Assembly (NCBI GenBank): GCA_023254645.1
Contig: JALRLA010000108.1
Coordinates: forward strand, 1-11,399
Reading direction: 5' to 3'
Length of the DNA stretch: 11,399 bases
From: Bacteroidia bacterium
GTDB lineage: Bacteria > Bacteroidota > Bacteroidia > NS11-12g > UBA955
Shown here: positions 6,379 to 11,399 of the stretch, piece by piece
Position numbering within the stretch: the stretch's first letter is position 1
How the letters are laid out: each line of letters opens with the position of its first letter
Position numbers and translations under genes: made by a program
The notes under the pieces: generated by a model
Databases searched by the model: none
Seen by the model: the letters and a program-made list of their open reading frames with translations, nothing else
Told to the model about the DNA's origin: nothing

Positions 6379-7852
6379 GTCTGTTTTGATTTTGGGATCA
6401 GGCTTGGGAGCCTTGTCGACGGCCCTTCGTTTGAGTGACAAAGGTTATGCGGTTAAGATTGTCGAAAAGCAATCACGCGCCGGAGGTCGTTTGCACATTT
6501 TGGAGAAAGATGGCTACACCTTTGACGTGGGCCCCAGTTTCTTCTCCATGAGCTACGAGTTCAAAGAGTTGTTTGAAAGCGTTGGGGAACCCATTCCTTT
6601 TGAATTGAATGAGTTGAACCCCTTGTACACAGTGAACATCGCTGGCCAAGACCGGGTGTTTCAAATGCACAAGGACTTGACCAAGTTGGCCAAGGAGTTT
6701 GAAGGCATTGAAGATGATTTCGAGGCCAAGGCCAGGGGTTATTTGGCCGGTGCTAAATCCATTTTTCACGATACGGAATACCGGGTAGTCAAAAAGAACT
6801 TCGACTCCATTCTTCACTATCTATTGGGAATGGCCAAGGTGCCCATTAAGCATTTGCCCAAAATGTTCAGGAGCTTCTGGGCTGAACTTGAGCGCCATTT
6901 CGAAAGCGAGGAAGTAAAAATCATTTTCTCCTTGGTTGCCTTCTTTTTGGGAGCGACTCCATTCAATACCCCGTCGGTTTACAACCTGTTGAACTACACC
7001 GAACTCCAATACGATGGTTATTGGAACGTGAAAGGCGGGATGTACAACATCGTCAAGGGTATGTTGCCTTTGTTGGAGGCTCGCGGGGTTCAATTTCAGT
7101 ACAACTGTGAAATTGTAGCCGCTGAGTATTCCGGTAAAAAAATGACCGGTCTTCGCGATGCGGCTGGAAACTTGCACACCGCTGACTTGTATGTCATCAA
7201 CGCTGATGCTGCTTCGTTCAGAGGTCAGTTTTTGGGCCGAAAGAAATTCTCAGAAGCCAAATTGGATGCGATGGATTGGACCTTGGCTCCTTTCACCATC
7301 TACTTGGGTGTAAAGGGTAAAATCCCTGGAATACATCACCATAATTACTTCTTGGGCAACAATTTTAGGGACTATGCCGATACAATCTTCCGTTCTTCGG
7401 TAGCCCCTGAAAAACCCTATTACTACGTCAATGTAGCCAGCAAGAGCAATCCAAATTGCGCTCCTGAGGGCTGCGAGAATTTGTTCATTCTCTGTCCTGT
7501 ACCGGATATGAGAGTGAAACCCGATTGGAGCGATGCAGAGACTTTGGCCCAAGGCATCATTGAAGATTTGGGTGAGCGAGTGGGGTATGACATTGCCTCC
7601 AATATCGAATCCAAAACCATCTACACGCCCGTCGATTGGGCCTCTATGTTCAATCTCTATCGCGGCAGCGGGTTGGGATTGGCTCATGGAATGAACCAAA
7701 TCGGGGCTTTTCGTCCGGCCAACAAGGACGAAGAATTGAACAACGTTTATTACGTCGGGGCATCGACCGTACCGGGAACCGGTCTGCCCATTGTTGTCAT
7801 TGGTTCCCGTTTGGTAACAGAACGCATTCAAGATGAGCATTCAATTGTTTAA
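6371..7852 (+). CDS. crtI: Phytoene desaturase CrtI
   Basis: FAD-dependent desaturase of the CrtI family, expected to take phytoene stepwise to lycopene at the membrane. The 493-residue protein opens with the dinucleotide-binding fold VLILGSGLGALS (Gly9, Gly11, Gly13), acidic Glu32 at the end of strand 2 and the AGGR motif at 37-40, then DGYTFDVGPSFF. It closes with the bacterial phytoene dehydrogenase signature (YYVGASTVPGTGLPIVVIGS, 460-479), which contributes to FAD binding. The start is GTG, since the FAD fold begins at residue 4, no usable ATG exists nearby, and AGGAGG lies four bases upstream. The gene overlaps crtZ by 8 bases and crtB by 20, so the three proteins are probably made in a coupled way. 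Related desaturases (CrtD, carotenoid 3,4-desaturase, isomerases) share the fold, but pairing with crtB favours CrtI. Confidence 0.94.
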   Translation: MAKSVLILGSGLGALSTALRLSDKGYAVKIVEKQSRAGGRLHILEKDGYTFDVGPSFFSMSYEFKELFESVGEPIPFELNELNPLYTVNIAGQDRVFQMHKDLTKLAKEFEGIEDDFEAKARGYLAGAKSIFHDTEYRVVKKNFDSILHYLLGMAKVPIKHLPKMFRSFWAELERHFESEEVKIIFSLVAFFLGATPFNTPSVYNLLNYTELQYDGYWNVKGGMYNIVKGMLPLLEARGVQFQYNCEIVAAEYSGKKMTGLRDAAGNLHTADLYVINADAASFRGQFLGRKKFSEAKLDAMDWTLAPFTIYLGVKGKIPGIHHHNYFLGNNFRDYADTIFRSSVAPEKPYYYVNVASKSNPNCAPEGCENLFILCPVPDMRVKPDWSDAETLAQGIIEDLGERVGYDIASNIESKTIYTPVDWASMFNLYRGSGLGLAHGMNQIGAFRPANKDEELNNVYYVGASTVPGTGLPIVVIGSRLVTERIQDEHSIV

Positions 7853-8681
7853 TCAGACTTCCCACGCGATTTCCAAGAGAATCGCTTTGAATTACAGCAC
7901 CAGTTTTTCGCTGGGAATTCGCTTATTGGCAAACGAGTATCGCTGGGCGGTATTTGCTACTTATGGTTTCGTGAGATTGGCCGATGAAGTTGTCGATACC
8001 TTTCACGGATATGACAAGGAACGCTTGCTGGCTCAATTGAAGCAACAGACCTATCAGGCGTTGGAAGATGGCATTTCTACCAATCCCGTTTTGCACTCCT
8101 TCCAATTGGCGGCTAATCAATACGGCATCGGTTATGAATTGATAGAGCCCTTTTTTCAAAGCATGGAAGAGGATTTGGGAACCACTGAGCACAACCGTCA
8201 GAGTTACGATACCTATATATATGGGAGTGCAGAGGTGGTTGGTCTGATGTGTTTGCGCATTTTTTGCAACGGGGATCAGAAAGCTTACGAGAGATTGAAG
8301 CCTCACGCTCAGAGTTTAGGTGCCGCTTTCCAAAAGGTCAATTTTCTGCGAGACATCAAAAGCGATGTCGAAGACAGAGGAAGGGTGTATTTCCCTGGGG
8401 TTGATTTTGATTGCTTCACCGACATAGACAAGATGACCATCATTCAAGAGGTGAAGAAGGACTTTGAACACGCTTACCAAGGCATCGTAGCTCTGCCCGT
8501 GGGCTGCCGATTGGGTGTTTATACCGCCTACGTGTATTATTTGAAGTTGCTAGAGAAAATTGAGCGCACTACAGCTCAGCAAATTCTGGAAGCGCGCATC
8601 CGCATTCCCAACTCTCAGAAAATGGTCTTGTTGGCCAAGTCGGTTCTGCGCGAACGCACCATGGCTGCGCCTAGCTATTAA
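7833..8681 (+). CDS. crtB: Phytoene synthase CrtB
   Basis: Joins two geranylgeranyl diphosphates head to head into phytoene, the first committed carotenoid step. The 282-residue protein is a squalene/phytoene synthase family member with both Mg-diphosphate motifs: DEVVD at 51-55 and NFLRDIKSDVEDRGR at 170-184 (Asn170, Asp174, Asp178). It also has the substrate-pocket segment YIYGSAEVVGLMCLRIF at 128-144 and an N-terminal STSF segment at 22-25. The ATG at 7833 lies 20 bases inside crtI. There is no Shine-Dalgarno sequence, so translation is probably coupled to crtI. It is the last gene of the operon, and its TAA shares bases with the radA stop on the other strand, leaving no room for an intergenic terminator. 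Squalene synthase is the alternative, but the company of crtI and crtZ settles it. Confidence 0.96.
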   Translation: MSIQLFNQTSHAISKRIALNYSTSFSLGIRLLANEYRWAVFATYGFVRLADEVVDTFHGYDKERLLAQLKQQTYQALEDGISTNPVLHSFQLAANQYGIGYELIEPFFQSMEEDLGTTEHNRQSYDTYIYGSAEVVGLMCLRIFCNGDQKAYERLKPHAQSLGAAFQKVNFLRDIKSDVEDRGRVYFPGVDFDCFTDIDKMTIIQEVKKDFEHAYQGIVALPVGCRLGVYTAYVYYLKLLEKIERTTAQQILEARIRIPNSQKMVLLAKSVLRERTMAAPSY

Positions 8682-10033
8682 GCAAAGAGCCAGGAGAAGA
8701 CTTCGTCCACTCGTCCAAAACTGTGCACCTTGATGCTCCATTTTGGATCGGCTTGGTACTTGTTGTACTTGGAAATGATGATGTCGGTGAATCCCAACTT
8801 TTCGGCCTCTACAATTCGTTGTTCGACGCGTTGAACAGCTCTCACCTCACCTGATAATCCGATTTCGGCACTGAATACGCAGCCCGCTGGTATGGGCTCG
8901 GAGTGATAACTGCTCATGATGGCCGCCATCAAGGCCAAATCAATGGCGGGGTCTTCTAGGCGCAATCCGCCGGCGAGATTCACGAAAACATCTTGAGCTC
9001 CCAAACGGAACCCGCAGCGCTTCTCTAAGACGGCCAATAGCATGTTCAGTCGACGCAAATCAAATCCCGTCGCCGATCGCTGAGGAGTGCCATAAACGGC
9101 TGAACTGACCAGCGCTTGGGTTTCCAACAATAAGGGACGAATTCCTTCTAAAACAGCGGCAATTCCAACGCCACTCAATTTTTCCTCGCGCTGGCTCAGC
9201 CATATTTCTGAGGGATTCTTGACCCCCCGAAGACCCTGTCCACTCATCTCGTAAATGCCCAATTCATGGGTGCTTCCAAAGCGATTTTTCAGGGTGCGCA
9301 AAATGCGGTAGTTGTGGTGACGGTCGCCTTCGAATTGAAGCACAGTATCAACCATGTGTTCCAAAATCTTGGGACCTGCAATGCTGCCGTCTTTGGTAAT
9401 GTGGCCGACTAGGAACACAGGAATTCCGGTTTCCTTGGCATATTGAAGCAGCTTCCCCGTGCATTCGCGAATTTGGCTGATGCTGCCAGGGGTAGCCTCC
9501 AGCGCATCGCTGTACAGGGTTTGAATGGAATCTATGATCAGCACCTCAGGGGGTTCAGAATCGACCCACTTGAGGATGTTCTCCAGCATGGTCTCGGTCA
9601 AGACCCGACAGGAGCTGTCGAGCTCGCCCAAGCGTTCAGCCCGCATTTTGATTTGGGTTTCGCTTTCTTCCCCGCTGATGTACAGTGTGTTGGCTTTGAG
9701 AGTCAAAGCCATTTGCAGCAGTAGGGTGCTTTTACCGATACCGGGTTCACCGCCGAGCAAGATCACGGCTCCGGGCACCAGCCCTCCGCCTAAAACCAAA
9801 TTCAATTCTGCATCGGGCAATTCGAGGCGAATTTGATTTTCGGTCTCGATTTCGCTCAGGGTGCGGGCTTGGACGGTTTTGGCATGGCTGCGTTTCCAGA
9901 CCTGCACTTGTTGAGTAGGTTTGATTTCTTCGGCAAAGCTGTTCCAAGACTCGCATCCTGGGCATTTGCCCACCCACTTGGGGCTCTCATATCCGCAGCT
10001 GCGGCAGAAAAAAGCAGTTTTCGTTTTGGCCAT
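8678..10033 (-). CDS. radA: DNA repair protein RadA (Sms)
   Basis: RecA-related ATPase that drives branch migration of recombination intermediates and helps RecA in repair. The 451-residue protein has the full family layout: a four-cysteine zinc finger (Cys10, Cys13, Cys24, Cys27), a RecA-like core with Walker A GGEPGIGKST at 94-103 and the Walker B strand VLIIDS at 164-169, the RadA-specific KNRFG motif at 249-253, and a Lon-protease-like C-terminal domain from about 280. I use the ATG at 10033 because MAKTKTAFFC is the standard RadA start. An ATG at 10048 would add five residues. It stands alone, convergent with crtB (4-base overlap) and divergent from nfu. A 15-base inverted repeat lies in its leader. 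Confidence 0.97.
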   Translation of the reverse strand: MAKTKTAFFCRSCGYESPKWVGKCPGCESWNSFAEEIKPTQQVQVWKRSHAKTVQARTLSEIETENQIRLELPDAELNLVLGGGLVPGAVILLGGEPGIGKSTLLLQMALTLKANTLYISGEESETQIKMRAERLGELDSSCRVLTETMLENILKWVDSEPPEVLIIDSIQTLYSDALEATPGSISQIRECTGKLLQYAKETGIPVFLVGHITKDGSIAGPKILEHMVDTVLQFEGDRHHNYRILRTLKNRFGSTHELGIYEMSGQGLRGVKNPSEIWLSQREEKLSGVGIAAVLEGIRPLLLETQALVSSAVYGTPQRSATGFDLRRLNMLLAVLEKRCGFRLGAQDVFVNLAGGLRLEDPAIDLALMAAIMSSYHSEPIPAGCVFSAEIGLSGEVRAVQRVEQRIVEAEKLGFTDIIISKYNKYQADPKWSIKVHSFGRVDEVFSWLFA

Positions 10034-10050
10034 ACTGGTGAAATCCAAAG

Positions 10051-10065
10051 GTCGGAAAATCCGAC
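10051..10065. repeat. Short perfect inverted repeat in the radA leader
   Basis: GTCGGA, then AAA, then TCCGAC: two perfect six-base arms round a three-base centre, 18-32 bases before the radA ATG. It could be an operator for a dimeric regulator or a hairpin in the radA 5' leader. It is not followed by a T-run in either direction, so it is not a typical terminator. No function is assigned. Confidence 0.5.
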
Positions 10066-10130
10066 AGAAACTTGTCGAAGAAAGCGCAATTAATCGCTTC
10101 CCTTACTCGCAGTTCTGAACAAAAACGCCG

Positions 10131-10138
10131 TAATTTTG
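10131..10138 (+). promoter_or_regulatory. Candidate Bacteroidota -7 element for nfu
   Basis: TAATTTTG exactly matches TAnnTTTG and ends 15 bases before the nfu ATG, predicting a short leader of about ten bases. No good -33 TTTG or TTG lies 17-23 bases upstream, so the call rests on the -7 element and its position alone. Confidence 0.45.
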
Positions 10139-10153
10139 TAGAACCATTTTACC

Positions 10154-10723
10154 ATGTCAAACGATTTGCAAGATGTTGTAACGGTTTACGCCGAAGCTAC
10201 ACCCAACCCTGAGAGCATGAAGTTCGTGGCCAACAAGATGTTGTTGCCCAATGACAGTGCTGATTTTCGCCAAGCCGATCAAACCGATCGCAGCGCCTTG
10301 GCCAAGGCTTTGTTTGAGATGCCTTTTGTTCGTGGCGTGTTCATCATGAACAACTTTGTGAGCATTACCAAGAACAACGATTACGAATGGTTCGACCTGA
10401 TTCCCGATTTGCGCAATTTCTTCACCGAGTGGATTCAAGACGGCAAAGAAATTGTAGCTCCCAAAAAAGAATTGAATCCGGAAGAGGAAACGGCCATTGA
10501 GCGCAAAATCAAACAATTGCTGGAAGATCACGTGAGACCTGCCGTAGAAATGGATGGCGGAGCCATTGATTTCAAATCCTTCAAAGACGGTATCGTCACT
10601 GTTGAAATGAAGGGTTCTTGCAGCGGTTGTCCCTCTTCAACCATGACCCTGAAAGCGGGCATTGAAAACCTGCTCAAGCGCATGGTGCCCGAGGTGGTTT
10701 CTGTTGAAGCAGAAGCAGGTTAA
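10154..10723 (+). CDS. nfu: NifU/Nfu-family iron-sulfur cluster carrier protein
   Basis: Predicted carrier that receives an assembled Fe-S cluster and passes it to target proteins in the cytoplasm. The 189-residue protein has two domains. An N-terminal Nfu domain (about 9-97) begins with the typical VYAEATPNPESMKFV. The C-terminal NifU domain (about 112-185) carries VEMDGGAIDF and GSCSGCPSS with the cluster-binding Cys156 and Cys159, then the family's final helix. Two charged stretches (EIVAPKKELNPEEE, about 99-112) form the linker. Both domains are intact. The ATG at 10154 is the only sensible start, with no Shine-Dalgarno sequence visible. It appears to be a single-gene transcript, with a -7 element at 10131 and a strong terminator starting 20 bases after the stop. 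There is no suf or isc gene beside it. Confidence 0.94.
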   Translation: MSNDLQDVVTVYAEATPNPESMKFVANKMLLPNDSADFRQADQTDRSALAKALFEMPFVRGVFIMNNFVSITKNNDYEWFDLIPDLRNFFTEWIQDGKEIVAPKKELNPEEETAIERKIKQLLEDHVRPAVEMDGGAIDFKSFKDGIVTVEMKGSCSGCPSSTMTLKAGIENLLKRMVPEVVSVEAEAG

Positions 10724-10742
10724 ACTTCATAGAACTCGATTG

Positions 10743-10776
10743 AAAAGGGCGACCCAGCGGGTCGCCCTTTTATTTT
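10743..10776 (+). terminator. Rho-independent terminator after nfu
   Basis: A perfect stem: AAAAGGGCGACCC, loop AGC, then GGGTCGCCCTTTT, giving nine G-C-rich pairs and thirteen in all, followed by ATTTT. It begins 20 bases after the nfu stop and separates nfu from the acyl-CoA ligase gene. Because the stem is flanked by A and T runs it could also work on the minus strand, but no minus-strand gene ends here. Confidence 0.92.
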
Positions 10777-10813
10777 GGCGCCATTTGACCCATATTTGTT
10801 TATTCTGGAATTT

Positions 10814-11399
10814 ATGCCAAACACTACCATGACTCTGAATGACCCCGGTTTTGCATCCTTGCATGCCATGTTTGAACATGCGGCCCACCAATTGAATACT
10901 CCTGATTCGGTTTACCTCAAACACAAAGTTTCGGGCGACTGGATCGACATCAGTTATGGCAGCATCTTGAACGACATTCAGTCACTGTGTTCCTATTATT
11001 TGTCGATCGGATTGGAAAAGGGAGATCGGGTGGCATTGTGCATGGACAATTGCCCCGAATACTATTCCATTGATCAGTCCTTACAGAAAATGGGTTTGGT
11101 CAACGTCTCCATCTACACGACTTTGACGGCTGAGGAAACGGCCTTCATTTTGAATGACAGCGGTGCCAAATTGCTGTTTACAGGCAATGCCTTTTTACTG
11201 AAAAAATTCCAAAAAGTCCAGGATAAATGCGCCACGGTTCAGGGGGTGGTTCACTTGCCGAACGACGCCGATGGTTCTGGAATGGTTTCGAATTACGACC
11301 AGGCCATGGCCAAAGGTTCGGAGCTGTTGAGTCAGCACGAGTCTGCCATTGCTGATCGATATGCATCGGTCACGAGAGATGACCTTTCAACCTTGATTT
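10814..11399 (+). CDS. AMP-forming acyl-CoA ligase (long-chain fatty-acid type), partial at right edge
   Basis: The first 195 residues of an ANL-superfamily adenylating enzyme, open to the window edge. The translation starts MPNTTMTLND, and WIDISYGSILNDIQSL, GLEKGDRVALCMDNCPEY and VNVSIYTTLTAEETAFILNDSGAKLLF are the usual N-terminal landmarks. The window ends at DDLSTLI, directly where the family's P-loop (YTSGTTG-like) should follow, so the AMP-binding motif and C-terminal lid are not visible. Relatives activate fatty acids to acyl-CoA through an acyl-adenylate, feeding beta-oxidation or lipid synthesis. The pattern fits FadD15-like long-chain ligases, but substrate cannot be settled from this half. 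A second in-frame ATG at 10829 is an alternative start. The 37 bases before the gene contain CATATTTG (10791-10798), one mismatch from a -7 element, and no Shine-Dalgarno sequence. Confidence 0.88.
   Translation, partial: MPNTTMTLNDPGFASLHAMFEHAAHQLNTPDSVYLKHKVSGDWIDISYGSILNDIQSLCSYYLSIGLEKGDRVALCMDNCPEYYSIDQSLQKMGLVNVSIYTTLTAEETAFILNDSGAKLLFTGNAFLLKKFQKVQDKCATVQGVVHLPNDADGSGMVSNYDQAMAKGSELLSQHESAIADRYASVTRDDLSTLI

Noticed and set aside
10784..10808. TTTG at 10784-10787 with TATTCTGG at 10801-10808 as a promoter for the acyl-CoA ligase
   Set aside because: The -7 element has two mismatches and the spacing is 13 bases, short of the usual range. CATATTTG nearby is also imperfect.
1..11399. Mobile elements, CRISPR arrays, tRNA or rRNA genes, or a defence system
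   Set aside because: No transposase, integrase, repeat-spacer pattern, cloverleaf-like segment or defence-type domain is visible. Gaps between genes are at most 155 bases.

Overview
The window looks like a chromosomal piece from a member of Bacteroidota, probably a marine or aquatic Flavobacteriales-type bacterium of roughly even base composition. The evidence is a secreted protein with a C-terminal type IX secretion (Por) sorting domain, a TlpA-type thioredoxin lipoprotein preceded by a DUF4369-like region, a short TruB without the C-terminal PUA domain, starts that mostly lack a Shine-Dalgarno sequence, and exact matches to the Bacteroidota -7 promoter element TAnnTTTG in front of several genes. 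The exact genus cannot be fixed from the sequence.

Layout. Positions 7 to 5770 are a co-directional minus-strand block, read murB, T9SS-secreted protein, truB, TlpA-like lipoprotein, OmpR/PhoB-family response regulator. Gaps are short (33, -4, about 70 and about 88 bases with the starts chosen here), so much of it may be one operon, with possible internal promoters before the secreted protein and the TlpA gene. A 155-base divergent gap (5771-5925) separates it from a plus-strand carotenoid operon, crtZ-crtI-crtB, whose genes overlap by 8 and 20 bases. crtB then meets radA tail to tail, the two stop codons sharing the bases TTAA. radA (minus) and an Nfu-type iron-sulfur carrier gene (plus) diverge from a 120-base gap. 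A strong intrinsic terminator closes nfu, and the window ends inside an AMP-forming acyl-CoA ligase gene, just before its expected ATP-binding motif.

How the genes fit together. crtB (phytoene synthase), crtI (phytoene desaturase) and crtZ (beta-ring hydroxylase) are three steps towards a hydroxylated carotenoid such as zeaxanthin. The GGPP synthase and the lycopene cyclase that must act before and between them are not in the window. The minus-strand block mixes cell-wall synthesis (MurB), tRNA modification (TruB), envelope redox chemistry (TlpA-like) and one large exported protein of unknown function. The remaining genes (radA, nfu, acyl-CoA ligase) are housekeeping.

I found no mobile element, CRISPR array, tRNA or rRNA, and no convincing new multi-gene system. 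The points most worth a second look are the uncharacterised secreted protein translationally coupled to truB, the 11-base-spaced direct repeats before the response regulator, the -7 elements lying almost on top of start codons, and the unusual GTG plus AGGAGG start of crtI.
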